A DNA stretch of 64,000 nt, from the NCBI GenBank assembly GCA_000328365.1, contig KB305088.1:62088-126087 (forward strand), read 5' to 3'. Below the pieces are notes generated by a model. The model did no database searches, was not told where the DNA came from, and was given only the letters and a program-made list of their open reading frames with translations. Numbering within the stretch: the stretch's first letter is position 1; every line of letters begins with the position of its first letter. The position numbers and the translations under genes are program-made. Positions 1 to 11,490 of this stretch are shown here, one piece after another. The stretch comes from Capitella teleta. Its lineage: Eukaryota > Annelida > Polychaeta > Capitellidae.

Positions 1-1860
1 AATGACTAGAAATGGGGTTACAGGCTTGAAATTTCACACAAAGGTAGTTAATAGGATGACCTATCACTGGTAGTATGTACACACGTGTACGGTTTAACAA
101 AAAAAAGTATTCTCCATGTTTCGGCGAGTAATATTTTAGCGATTTTCAATCGACGAAAAACCATAGAAAACGTCGTGTGATCTTAAATATATTATGCTCA
201 TCTGAAAGGGCGTCCAATTTACTTCAAAAACCTCACTTTACTTTTGCTTAAATCCGATTATAAATGCTCGAAAACTTTAATTGTTTACACCCATCGGCGG
301 CGCAGCGCTGCAAAACGCGAAAAGCCAAGTCCAAGGCTTAGCGACGGGGCGATCGCATAAGCGCTGCGCGCTGTGCACATAGCTATCAACTGGTAATCAT
401 AATTTTGCAGCCATGGGATTAACCCCATCAACTGATAACTTACAGAGCTTGAATTATCTGCTGCCTTCCTTGTACAAGCGTTGAGTGACTGAAAGAACCA
501 CTTGGATGTGAGCTTCTACTTGGAAAGTTTGATCAGTCACAGATTCTAGGTGGGCGATAATACCTGTTCTTAACGAATCAAGTACGGATTTGATAATAAA
601 TATCAATTGGGATACATAGAGTGAATTCTATCAATTGTGGCTTTAATATTGTGGATTAATATTTGTTTTTATCGACAGTCATGCTTTCATAGTCCAGTTT
701 TCGTCGTTAAATATCTGATAAAATAAAGCGAATTACGATCGGCAGATGCAGCCTGTTTCGTCAATGTTTCGAGAACGTCCCTTTCAGGTCGGTTTCTATA
801 AACACGAAATTTTTCAGATACGTAATTTACCGATTACAGGATTTGATTGTTGCGGGCAAACAATAATTTTGCCTAGTTATTAATTAATAATAAGCAATGT
901 TGTGGTCATAAGACTGTTTTAGCCATAATGGATTTATCTAATAAAATAAAATAAGAACATGAGAGAAAAGTTTAAAGCAATGTGACTGTAGGCCTTAAGC
1001 TGTTGTGCTTGGGTAAATCACCTTTATTCGAGGTTCAATACCCGCTAAATGGGCACGAAGGGTAGTCAAAGTAAGAACGAATCGGATCTGAAACAAGGAG
1101 AAAGTGAGTCCACACGGGCAGATAGCATAGAGTCAAGAAAGAAGTAGCAATGACCAATCCAGAAAGTATTTAAATAGTTCATGGACCTCGTTCAGTCAAT
1201 CACACGCACCACGTTAATTTAATATAAACTTATTCAATACATGAACTTGTTTCTTGAGTAAATTAATAATGATTTAATAATATAAAACAAACTATAATTA
1301 AATTAACGACGTGGTATTAGGCCTAAGACTAATTTCATGTACGTAGTTATGTACCAGCTGTTAGTCTGTAGGGTCAGCTGGCTCATGATTAGGTCCCCCT
1401 ACTTGACCTGATCTCTTATTTAATTATTATAAGTAGCAGGGATGGGACCAAACGCTAGAAATGACTCGGAGGATGGCTGCCATGCATACAACATTTTAAT
1501 AGCGGGGAAAAAATATATGTATATATCATTAGTACATGTGGGACATAATTATAATAATGGAGATACATGTAGGTCCCCCTACATGAATTTATCGAGAAGT
1601 TATGTAGTCCTTATTCAATACACACGCAGAGCCTTGAAATTGTTTGCAAGTATCGAACTGCAGAAATTGAACAGGCAATTTGATATCCGATATCCAGGAC
1701 CTGAAAATTATTTATGATGCATAAAACTGATCAAACTTGCTATGCTTGATTCTAGTCCGACTTAGCATTACGAGATGCAATGTTGATCGTTTCGATTGGT
1801 CTCTTTTTGCAGTTGTTGAAAATCTCAAGGAGAGTTCAACAGAATTCCTTGTTCAACGCA
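1..1860. other. AT-rich intergenic DNA, no gene recognised
   Basis: No exon with a recognisable protein family was found on either strand. A short GC-richer patch lies near 290-390, with several GCGCTGC-type words. An open frame at 1442-1717 (+) encodes 91 residues without any motif I know, and AT-rich codons and lack of splice context make it look accidental. Confidence 0.5.
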
Positions 1861-1908
1861 AGGTACACAAGGTACACAAGGTACACAAGGTACACAAGGT
1901 ACACAAGG
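1861..1908. repeat. 9-bp minisatellite (GTACACAAG)n
   Basis: Five near-perfect head-to-tail copies of GTACACAAG are visible. As 9 is divisible by 3, the array reads as a repeated three-residue peptide in two frames, which creates spurious open frames. Confidence 0.95.
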
Positions 1909-1984
1909 ATGTTGACAGTTGAATTAACTTTGGCTAATACGTTCCCAAGGCACTCAAAGGCTACGGATATGGTGCTTACTGAGT

Positions 1985-2144
<160 letters not shown>

Positions 2145-2197
2145 ATTAATGGCATAAAACCAAGTGTGATTGATAAAAAGGCACAGCCTATAAATAA

Positions 2198-2596
2198 TCA
2201 GCACATGACAGCGATAAAATAAGATGACAAAATAAAATTATTTCCATTCACTGGAGAGTATGTGTGCACACTGGACAAGTATAGTCCATCAGATATGTTA
2301 ATGTAAATTGTCAGGAACCACACTCCATGATCCAAATACTGCAATGCAGAGATCGCAAATTGCCAGGGAAACGATGTACACTTGTGGAATGCCAATATAA
2401 TTGTAGTGACAAGGAGAATTAGCCGATTCACGATCACCCCTGGAGTTGCAAACACGAGGGTCAGTACAAACTCTGTTGTTTTCACGCTCTCCAGTTCATG
2501 CATCCACTGTGAATATGGGTCCAGCGTTGGATGAACAGTAGGCAAGGTTTGACGTTGTATAGTTGAGTTCTGATCCGCGGTCGTTTGGTATTCCAA
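2198..2596 (-). pseudogene. Possible class A GPCR fragment (TM1-TM2 only)
   Basis: A 132-residue open frame. It has a hydrophilic N-terminus with one N-glycosylation sequon (NST), then a hydrophobic segment at about residues 43-68 containing GVIVN (a TM1-type G-x-x-x-N) and a second hydrophobic segment at about 80-100 containing ALQYLD (a TM2-type L-x-x-x-D). This order resembles the start of a rhodopsin-class peptide receptor. The N-to-D spacing of 32 residues is longer than the usual 28. The frame stops after TM2, and the DNA beyond it is an ATTT microsatellite, so TM3-TM7 are absent here. It is either a truncated gene relic, a first exon whose partners were not found, or a chance open frame. 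The GPCR call is inference from motifs only. Confidence 0.3.
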
Positions 2597-2599
2597 ACT

Positions 2600-4029
2600 G
2601 GGCGAAAGTGTGCAGAGAAAAGCAACTACAGCAGCACTGTCGTCTTCATTGTGACTTGTTGGGGTTCTGCCGACAGGGTCTCTTATAATTCAACACGTTT
2701 TGCAGCTGGGTATTTGGCTTTGGTTTCAGATTATGATGATGTAATCAAGAAAAATGTGAGGGATTAAAAGGCTACCGAGAAAATTCCATCTGAAGTCTAT
2801 GTTATAAATTCAGAGTAGATGGATAAATTGATGTTAATGGATCGTAATTGATGTTAATTTTTCTTCTATTCACATCACCGACACAATTAAGCATGTGCAC
2901 ATGTAATGATTATTGTTTAGTTTAACCATTTTCCCACTCCGCCATCTTGTATCCATTTTTACTCGGCAAGCCGAGGGAATGACAGTCCTGCTTGAAAACC
3001 TTGAGGAAGTCTCCATCGAAAGTGTGATTGCAACCAACCAACTGTGTGATAAAGCCAGCAGCAGTACAGTTCTTTAGAAACGCCCCAGCGGACACAGCAA
3101 GACCCGTTTGTCTACTCATTGTCTCAGTTTAAATTTTATCAATGATATATCCGATAAGTGCGTTATCTATTGGTAATTTAAATGAGCACACTTTATCAAA
3201 ATGACATTATCATGAAGTGTTCACAACAGACCCCCCCCCCCAAAAAAAAAAAAAAATAAAAAAAAAATAATAATAATAATAAAAAAAAAAAAAAAAAAAA
3301 ATGTCATAATAAGTAGACCGATATGCAAATTTTATGTTATGATTGGGGTACTAGCATATAAATTTTAAATGACACATTTTATTACATAATGCAATCTCAC
3401 AAATTGTGCAATAACGACTTTTAAAGTTATATTCAGCAATCATCTGCTCCCATTGCAGGATAGGACAATGGGTTTCTGCAGAACCATTTATGGGTTAATT
3501 TAATGCGGCTGTGATGATGTCGATGAGGTTGTAGATTGTTGTTCAGATTCTTTGATGGCAATCAGGAATACGGAATGACTGGTCTAAAACCATAATCAGA
3601 GATCTCGTTTCACCTTCGGCACGAGTTCCAAGAGCCGCGGACGATATTTCCAGGCTATTATAAGGGCATCTACATCTAAGCATAAATCTCACCTCATATT
3701 TTAATTGCATTGCACCATCGATCAATTGACATTCCATATAAAATATATCAATCAAATCAAAATCAATCAATTATCTCACCATATGACACAATCTCTATGA
3801 CACAATCCAACTGAAAACAGATATAATCTCATTTTATGAATTTTAAAAGACGGGCTAGTACAGCCTCAGTGTTATCACTCAATAATGAATATAAATGTAG
3901 AGGCAAATGGAAATTTTCGACCTATAAGAATCTAATTAATATGAAAAGCATATCTTCTGAACATGTTATGTCACAAGGAAGTATGATACGATATAAATGA
4001 GCATTGAGGTATAGATTTCACAATTCATA
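2600..4029. other. Intergenic DNA with poly-C/poly-A tract
   Basis: No gene recognised. A C11 tract followed by a long interrupted A tract occupies about 3230-3301. Open frames of 65 residues (2922-3119, -) and 75 residues (3543-3770, -) have no recognisable motif. The 3' end of the receptor gene lies at the right edge; I did not find a clear AATAAA for it. Confidence 0.4.
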
Positions 4030-7000
4030 TCACGATAAATCCTTTTCTGATATTTCTTCATAATCTGCTTCGATTGATGCATATTGATTATTTCCATCGT
4101 TCATAGGATCCAGAGTCAAAGATTCATAATGGTTTGATGGCGCATAATTTGCTTTTGATGGGACTTCACCCAAATTCGCATAGGCTGGACCTTCTGCCAC
4201 TGGTGAGGCTTGATCAACGGTTGCTGTGCTCCGACTGGAACTTTTTGTCCGATCTGAGAATTGATGATTAAACACAATGTGACTTAATGTTTATAATAAT
4301 AGTGACAATTACCTCGTTTGGAAAACAAAACAAGAATGACGACGACGAAAACAAATAAGAGAAATCCGAGGGCGGCGCTGATCGCAATGATGACGTCACT
4401 CGTTTGACCTAGAAAGGGTAAGCTCATGGGTTATAGGTGAACAAAATGAACATATAGGGCCGGCCTGCATTAAGCGACGGAGCATTTAAAAAATATTTGT
4501 TATATGCTTCTGGAATCTATTTGAAGCTTACTTGCAGACGAATGAGGTTGAACGATCATGATGGCATTAAACCTTACTTGGATGTGCAGTAGTTTCAAAC
4601 GAATCTGTCAATCCCGTTATCATTGAAGTTGAAGGAGCACCTAAAACAAAGCCTTAATAGTTACTGGTATCGTAATTCATATACATCGATATCTATACAG
4701 TCAATACCTAATTCTAGTCACATATATCTAATAGCTTCTCGAAGCCAGTCACCTGTGGTGAGTTGGATGAGGGTTGACTCTGATGGCCAACCGTATTCCC
4801 GTTTACCATCCATTTCTCGGTAAATCCGCACTTTAAAGCGGTAATCTCTGTATGCATAAATATTTGAGACAGTCATGCTTTGCTGAACCGCTGAAACACC
4901 ATGAGCAACGCTTGGACCATCGATGAAACCACCAGAGCCCTCTGCGTATGTAACCGTGTAGCCAAAGTATTGCGACTGGCTGGATGGAATCTTCAAATCT
5001 TGGGTCCAAGTCACGATGGCTGATGATTTACTCAAATGACGCACAGACGGATATAATCCACCCAGTGTAGGCCGCCCTGTATGATGCAACGTAGTTTGAC
5101 TCATTTGTCTTCAATCATCACAGCGAATACTCACGAAGTTCTATTTTACAGAGGTCTCCTATGAACCACAATTGACAGCCATCGGAGCAATGTCCGTTGG
5201 TAGTTGAGCAAGCATCGTTCTTGCACTTCCCACATTCTTCTGTGCAGCGGTGCCCGAAGTAACCAACTTTACAGCCTTTGGAAAGACAAAATATATATTT
5301 GCATATATGTATTCAATATTTAGATTAATGATATTGATTACATGATGAAGGGCTATCCGACAGGGGTTCCCACACTTGATCAAGGGGGGGGGGGAGATAG
5401 TAAACCTCAGAGAATATACCCGTTATTCAAGATTCCTCCCAATTTTGAGCATGTACGTACAGGGTCCACAGCAGCACGAGTCAACTCCAGGTGACGTCCA
5501 ATGCTATACTAGCCAACTGGCGTCATTCAGCGAGACCCCCATCGAATACGTGTAACTCACTAATCGTGCCAGATTAAATAGTAAACCATTAGAGAGGCCG
5601 CAGGCCACTCTGATGGGCCTCACGTTTGGGGACCCATGGCGGCTACCAACATGGGAAATTTATGAAAACTACTTAATGTGTTGATTGCTGAGAGGATTTA
5701 TTGAAATTAGTGATTTCATAACTCGCTTTAATGTATTATATTATATTATATTATATTATATTATATTATATTATATTATATTATATTATATTATATTATA
5801 TTATATTATATTATATTATATTATATTATATTATATTATATTATATTACATTACATTACATTACATTACATTACATTACATTATATTATATTATATTATA
5901 TTATATTATATTATATTATATTATATTATATTATATTATATTATATTATATTATATTATATTATATTATATTATATTATATTTATATAATTATATAGGTA
6001 TTACTAATATAATTTATTTTATTATAACTCAGCACCGACTTATTGGATCATGTTTTGCTAGAGCACTTGGAAACCTGTAAAGCAAATAAACTTGTTAAAT
6101 CACCATCAAGGCAATGAAGTCGCACATTGGTACCACAGACATTGGTCCCACACACATTGGTCCCACAGACATTGGTCCCACAGACATTGGTCCCACAGAC
6201 ATTGGTCTGAGAGAACGATCCATGAACTCTTGTTATGCAACGCCCTTAACTCTATTTGCATTGCATTAGTGGGCGTATTATACTGGGGTTTCCGCCCTAA
6301 CATATAAAAATCAAGACTTACCCTCTTTGGTGATCGGTTCACCAATGACAACAAATTCACAAATGGTCACAAGGTTAATCTCATTTCCACCTTCTCTCCT
6401 AAAACTGACGAAGCGACCTTTTTCTTGGCATTCTAACGAAGCAAGTCCTCCTGGTCCAACAGTTTCCCATTTGCGGGCACATTCTGTATGCTGATTGACG
6501 TCTGACGTATTTCCCACGCGGATCGAGAAATTTGACATTCTGGGGTACCCTGCAAATGATCCACAGACAGTGCTTATTCCGAAATAAGTGTGTTATAGAA
6601 ACGTGATTTGTTATCTGAGTGAGAGGGTTATGCAGACATCCTACCTCCACTGTCAAACGTGTTGTAGACGGTGACGTTGTGGATCTGGTGTAGGCTTTGG
6701 AGATTGACGTATAACCATGCTGCCTCTCCATCTTCATGGTCTGTATGAGCACAGCCATGGTACCAAGCTTCTCGTGTTCCGCCTATAACTCCATCCACAG
6801 CATAACCCGAGACCATTCCTTCGTAGACTCCACTTTGAGCTGATGGCTTCCCATATGCGACATTCCCTGTTGATAGGGGAAAAAAAAACAGGCAAAAACA
6901 AAAGAGGATATTAATTATTTTTTCCAGTGATGTACTTGTTACCTATTTGACAGGCAGGACCTCGCCAGTTGAAACGACCTGGATCATCTGGAGTTAGGGG

Positions 7001-7518
7001 CAAGCCCCCGCGGCATTGTGAATCCGAGCAGGATCCCGTGTGCGGATCACACGTCGCTTGGTCATTGCATCTACAAGGGAAGAGGCAGCCATCGCCAAAC
7101 ACACACGAGGCTATTGGGAGAAGGAAGAAGAAAGCAACTGCATTAGACCAAACAAAAAGAGAAGCAAGTCAAGCCAAATTGACGACATGTCATATACCCT
7201 AGTGCGGGTGTATTATGAAAACAAATAGCCGTTTGAAAGATATTCACGCTCGATATCAAGTAAATATAGTTTGACAGGTCGCGAGTGGGCGTCCATCTGC
7301 AAGTATGGGGAGGCGAAATCACATATTGCACACTTTAAAAATTACAAGGATGTCACAAGAAAAGTTATTGAACATAACCATCGCTAAATAAAATAAGAAA
7401 TTGATCGATAAAAAAGGTATCTATTCTTTGGAAAACATCGGGGACTGACGTGCATATAATTACCTTTAATTGAAGAAACCACACAGATTAACAAGGAAAA
7501 CGTAAAAACTCCTTTCAT
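4030..7518 (-). CDS. Single-pass receptor: EGF-fucolectin-EGF-Fn3-TM with ITAM-like tail
   Basis: Nine exons join in frame to 506 residues: 7464-7518, 6943-7110, 6645-6866, 6322-6549, 5135-5275, 4753-5076, 4578-4640, 4313-4408 and 4030-4253. All eight introns are GT-AG and phase 1, the signature of shuffled extracellular domains. Order: signal peptide (1-19); cysteine-rich laminin/MEGF-type EGF-like module (about 20-74, CRCNDQATCDPHTGSCS); fucolectin/F5-8C-like lectin domain (about 75-224, starting NVAYGKPSAQSG with GYAVDG and the CAHTDHEDGEAAWLYVNL core); second EGF-like module (225-271); fibronectin III (272-379); short Ser/Thr linker; TM helix (about 404-428); 74-residue tail. Tail tyrosines: Y457ANL, Y469, Y475ESL, Y490ASI, Y497EEI. 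There is no kinase or phosphatase domain, unlike Tie-like or RPTP-like proteins with similar ectodomains. I infer a glycan-binding cell-surface receptor that signals through SH2 proteins. The exact family name is unknown to me. Confidence 0.85.
5727..5982. repeat. (TTATA)n pentanucleotide microsatellite with internal TTACA block
   Basis: About 50 copies of a 5-bp unit in intron 4 of the receptor gene. The two outer blocks are TTATA and a central block (about 5846-5880) is TTACA, a homogenised point variant. Long open frames here (LYYII repeats) are artefacts. Confidence 0.97.
6129..6208. repeat. 15-bp minisatellite (ACATTGGTCCCACAG)n
   Basis: Five to six head-to-tail copies of a 15-bp unit in the receptor-gene intron between the lectin and second EGF exons. 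The unit is a multiple of three and stop-free, reading HWSHR on + and DQCLW on -. It lies between splice sites that fit without it, so I treat it as intronic. Confidence 0.9.
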
Positions 7519-8069
7519 TTTGCAAGATACCCACGACTGCTTCGCTCTTTGTCAGTTGAATTAATTTTAAAGTGTCAATAGACCTTGTTGCCTTAGAATG
7601 TTCTGAATGCTTGGCTGTACATTGAGGTCATTATAGATGGTTTTTAACAGGGAGTTAAACGAAGAAACAAACCCGTAACTCAAACATCCCTGCGCATAGC
7701 TTCATCTTCACACGTACTTCTTCTTGTTAGGTTATTACATGTACATATTATTACATGCTATTACTGGTTGAGTTACATTCAGTTTCTGATCCAAAAAAAA
7801 AAAACAAAAAACAAAAACACTTTTATTACGTGAAAAGTTATGATTTCATCGGAATCACTTTGTGGGTCTGTTGATAATTACCATAAGTCATGTGATATGA
7901 TGGCCGTGTGCGTCATTATTTTATATTATTATGCTGTCCTGCAATAAAATTATCTATCTATCTATCTATACAATCGTGTGTAATGCTATCCGAGCCATTT
8001 AAAGCCTATATATGTGGCCCAGATTGAAATTAGTAGCTTCTATACCTTGTATGTCCATGTTAGTTCCAC

Positions 8070-8113
8070 AAGATGTAACCATGATGTAACCATGATGTAA
8101 CCATGATGTAACC
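8070..8113. repeat. 11-bp tandem repeat (ATGATGTAACC)n
   Basis: Four head-to-tail copies; the first begins AGATGTAACC and the last three are identical. Confidence 0.93.
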
Positions 8114-9205
8114 AAGGATCATCCTGAATCCTCGAGCATTTGGACTGATTCAATCCCCTTGGTGCCTAATTAATAATGTCATTAGATTCGCATTCAGGCA
8201 ACCTTTAGAAAGTTTAGTCAGAATGTGACATATAGATGAGCTTACAAAAAACAACCCGATCCTTGGCAACAGGCCAGCAAAATAGTTGACATTTTCGTGT
8301 TTGAAATTACGAAAGGAAATTCCCACTTCACAACGTGAACACGTGAACAAAAGGCGAAAACAAACAGCCGCGTTGTCTCAATTGAATGTATGATTTCAAA
8401 TGAGACAATTATATATGAGAGATAAAAATGATATCAGAAGAGGTAAAATGATAATCTCCGAATACCACTTGGCCTACGATTCACACTGCGCATGAGCTAA
8501 AACTAGCGAACAATGATGATGCATTTCTTTAATAAAAGTTGTGCGATGGAAACGATAATACGATAATTAAATAGGGACAACATCAAAAGTTTCATTCTGC
8601 CATTGAGAACTGGCATAAGCCACAAACTGACCAAAATGAGGTTACCCAAAGACTCAAAACTGTGATGGTACCATTTAAAATATCTCGCACACAATTTCAC
8701 GTTCAAAACTAAGCTATTTTGTGTGTATGTGCCTTTTGTGACGAAACGGGGAAAATAGATGTAGATCGACGTCTCTGAATTGGTGCCTGATGCCGACTCG
8801 CATCAGCAACAAAGCACAAAATTTGCAGTCATAATTATAAATTGTTTTGAAATACGACAATTTGTGCATCTTTCACTTCGCATATCATGATGTAACATTC
8901 ATAGTATTCATTAATATCAACTGGTATCCGACGAATTGGATGATATATATTTATAAGATTTTATAAATTGGATCATCATTTTAATGTTTTTAACTCTTGC
9001 ACCATGACGTCATTTTGTAGATGTTCTGGTTTTTATCATTTCACTTGATCGTTTTTAATTCACATGACAATACAATTTTACGTTTTTATCACTTTTATTC
9101 ATTCTCATTATAATTATTTTTAACAAATTTACTTTTGGTGTGAAAATTTTTTTGTGGGCCATGCCTTTTATTATTCACCGTTGTTGTTTTTATGGCATGA
9201 ATTTA

Positions 9206-9208
<3 letters not shown>

Positions 9209-9252
<44 letters not shown>

Positions 9253-9256
9253 TATT
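9209..9256. repeat. Poly-A followed by (TA)n
   Basis: A run of about 27 A followed by about ten TA dinucleotides. It could be the decayed tail of a retroposed sequence, but no element body is recognisable next to it. Confidence 0.9.
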
Positions 9257-9759
9257 ATGCAGCTGAGCATCCGAAAGGCATCGGGTCACCGTAAAAAGTA
9301 TGTCAATTGGAAAGGTTTTTCATCTTCAAGGTTAAGAGGGAAAACAGTCACTGGAATCTGAAAAGACAAATATTCAGCTTTTGTCTTTGTATCTCGACAT
9401 TTTCCATATTGGCCAGTGTCAGTAATTCGGTATTATTGGAGGTTTAGGAGATGTTGCAACAGCATCGGTTCTTGACTCTGGTCAGACGCCTGTTGCTTTC
9501 TGTGATTTTTACCTGTCCATTTTGAGGCAATTTACAGATTCTTACATACTAGTACATGGACATATCAAAAGAGTATATTTAAAGAGGACCTCTGATTGTT
9601 TTGAACTAGTAACGGATGATAGAGGATGCCTCCCAAAAGACAGATACTCCTTTTGATTGACATATTTTCAGACAACACGCTTTCTGTGGGCTAATTCCTA
9701 GATACATCGAATTTGAAAGGTTTTAAATCTCGCTTTCTTCTCGCGTTCGATTTCAGACT

Positions 9760-9850
9760 GTTAGATTATTGTGATGAACACAATCCAATCAGAAAACAGG
9801 AAAGTAAAGCCGAAATGTGTGGAAGAGTTACGCACTAGAAATGTAAACAC
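9760..9850. repeat. 91-bp dispersed repeat, copy 1
   Basis: Identical to 11315-11405 except for one C/T difference (position 9785), in the same orientation. It runs from GTTAGATTATTGTGATGAAC to ACTAGAAATGTAAACAC. The flanks differ, so this is a discrete duplicated block 1.55 kb from its partner. Confidence 0.95.
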
Positions 9851-10450
9851 TGTGATAACGTGACAAAAGTATTTCTCTTTATGTTAACACTAGAACCGTC
9901 GAGTGAGCAGATCTTTTAGCAGTTCCCATAAAAGAAATCTCGCACTCATCTCGTTTCAAGCTATTCTGCCTGAGTAGGAAATTCGTATTTTAATTTGTCT
10001 TAAATGTCATTTACAGTTGACCAAAATTTTCAAAAATGGTCTCTCGTCATCCACAATAGCCCATAGAATCGATAGTTTCGAAATGAGCAGAGGTCCTTAA
10101 TCATTATCAACGCACTTCAATCAGAAAGAGTTAGGCGGTCTCAAAATGTGCTCATGGGGTGACTAATTTTTGAATGATAGAAGTGAATCAAACCAGGAGT
10201 ATGATGTTCAAAATGCATACGATGGAGGTTCTCGGTTTTCATGGGAATGCACCACTTCTGCTTGCTTAGTATATCTTGGATGTAACAAATGATGAAAATC
10301 AAATGACATTTACCAAGCCTTAGGCCATATCATACTCAAGCTTGTTCACGAATTGATATTGTCCCTTTTGATACATTGATACATTGACAATTTTAGAAGC
10401 CAGAGTGTAAATAAAAAGACAAACTCAATCAAATCATTTCTAAAATTAAG

Positions 10451-10456
10451 TTTATT
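10451..10456 (-). terminator. Polyadenylation signal of RPA12
   Basis: AATAAA on the minus strand, 16 bases after the RPA12 stop codon. Confidence 0.7.
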
Positions 10457-10472
10457 ATGAAAAAATGAAATA

Positions 10473-11057
10473 TCAGGAAAATTCTGATTCTTGGAATCTA
10501 AAAAGAAAAGAGAAAATAACGTAAATAAAAACAATTCAATGCAAATTATTCAAACACTAAGGACTACCTATGGAGCCAACTTACCCGCATTTTGGACATG
10601 AATAAAACACCGTTTGTCCTTCATCAGCCGATCTAGTTTGTCTTGTTGCGTATGTCATGCCATCATTTCCACATTTAGCGCATTGTCGGTCAACCTTCAG
10701 ATATCAAATAATTAAATAGTGAAAATTTTTTTTGAAAAAGAACATCGTACCGTTGGTCCAGCCGCCTGATCTTCTGAGCTGAGTCCTGCATTCTTAGTTT
10801 TGCGTTTGTTGAAAATAATTTTAGACTTTATTTCAATTCCATCAAAGTCTGGAAGGATGTGGTCTATGCATGCACGATGCAATTGTTGAGCATTTACCTT
10901 TGATGGGAATGGTGAACTTGCAGCAGAAGCACGTCACAAACTCCCGTTTATCCGGTAAGGGAAGAATGGCAGCACACTCAGGGCAGAACTCCACGTCTTT
11001 CTCTGATGACATCACGGCGGAGGGCAAACTTGAAATCACATCATTCGAATTATACAT
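10473..11057 (-). CDS. POLR1H: RNA polymerase I subunit RPA12 (TFIIS-like zinc ribbon)
   Basis: Four exons, 10898-11057, 10751-10848, 10585-10694 and 10473-10497, join to 130 residues (human RPA12/ZNRD1 has 126). The N-terminal zinc ribbon shows CPEC then CFCC (exon 1). The C-terminal TFIIS-type ribbon shows CAKC and CPKC and carries the diagnostic [13 protein letters not shown] with the Asp-Glu pair of the cleavage hairpin. The protein belongs to RNA polymerase I in the nucleolus and supports RNA cleavage and termination. Two starts are possible: the outer Met given here, or Met16 (MSSEKDVEF), which sits in the better context (GCCGTGATG) and would give 115 residues. The gene is divergent from RFC3, with about 430 bp between the start codons. 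Confidence 0.95.
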
Positions 11058-11490
11058 TCAAATTTGGAGAATGATAGCAAAATGTGTTAATTATAATTTA
11101 AATTATAGCTTATTTCACACAATTTAACGCGGCAAAATCCTGCGTTCATAACGGATCTCTACTGATGGCCATGATCATAACGTCACTTTCGCATGCGTGA
11201 GCGATAATAGATCAATCAAAGACTGTGGATACTTCATATCCGTTCATGCGGGTACTGAAGTCAACAACAATCAATGTTTGTGGTTTATTATCAAAACAAT
11301 AATTATGTCGCGAGGTTAGATTATTGTGATGAACACAATTCAATCAGAAAACAGGAAAGTAAAGCCGAAATGTGTGGAAGAGTTACGCACTAGAAATGTA
11401 AACACGCAACCTTGTCGGCCAACCATAGATTTCATTGAACTTCCGGTGAATGTTCTGTAAAAGTTGCGCGAAAGTTGATTCATTGTCAAA
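11058..11490. promoter_or_regulatory. Shared divergent promoter region of RPA12 and RFC3
   Basis: The two start codons point away from each other across this interval, so both promoters must lie here. It contains an ATCATAACGTCAC motif (about 11173), a CATGCG/GCATGC palindromic patch beside it, and the second copy of the 91-bp repeat (11315-11405). No TATA box stands out. Promoter function is inferred from layout. Confidence 0.55.
11315..11405. repeat. 91-bp dispersed repeat, copy 2
   Basis: Partner of 9760-9850 with a single difference. It ends 85 bp before the RFC3 start codon, so it probably overlaps the RFC3 promoter or 5' leader. Confidence 0.95.

Larger units (their letters stand above)
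7519..10440. other. Intergenic DNA between receptor gene and RPA12
   Basis: No coding exon recognised. It holds short tandem arrays (TCTA at about 7950-7970, an 11-bp array at 8070-8113, poly-A plus TA at 9209-9255) and one copy of a 91-bp sequence that recurs upstream of RFC3 (9760-9850). The upstream part (7519-7700) should contain the promoter of the receptor gene; I see no clear TATA box. Confidence 0.5.

Noticed and set aside
5685-6080. 131- and 88-codon frames of LYYII repeats
   Set aside because: Produced by the TTATA pentanucleotide array inside the receptor intron.
6129-6208. CRISPR-like direct repeats
   Set aside because: Units are contiguous without spacers, in an animal genome; it is a minisatellite.
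6092-6360. Histidine/tryptophan-rich repeat protein on either strand
   Set aside because: Translation of a 15-bp minisatellite; lies between well-matched splice sites of the receptor gene.
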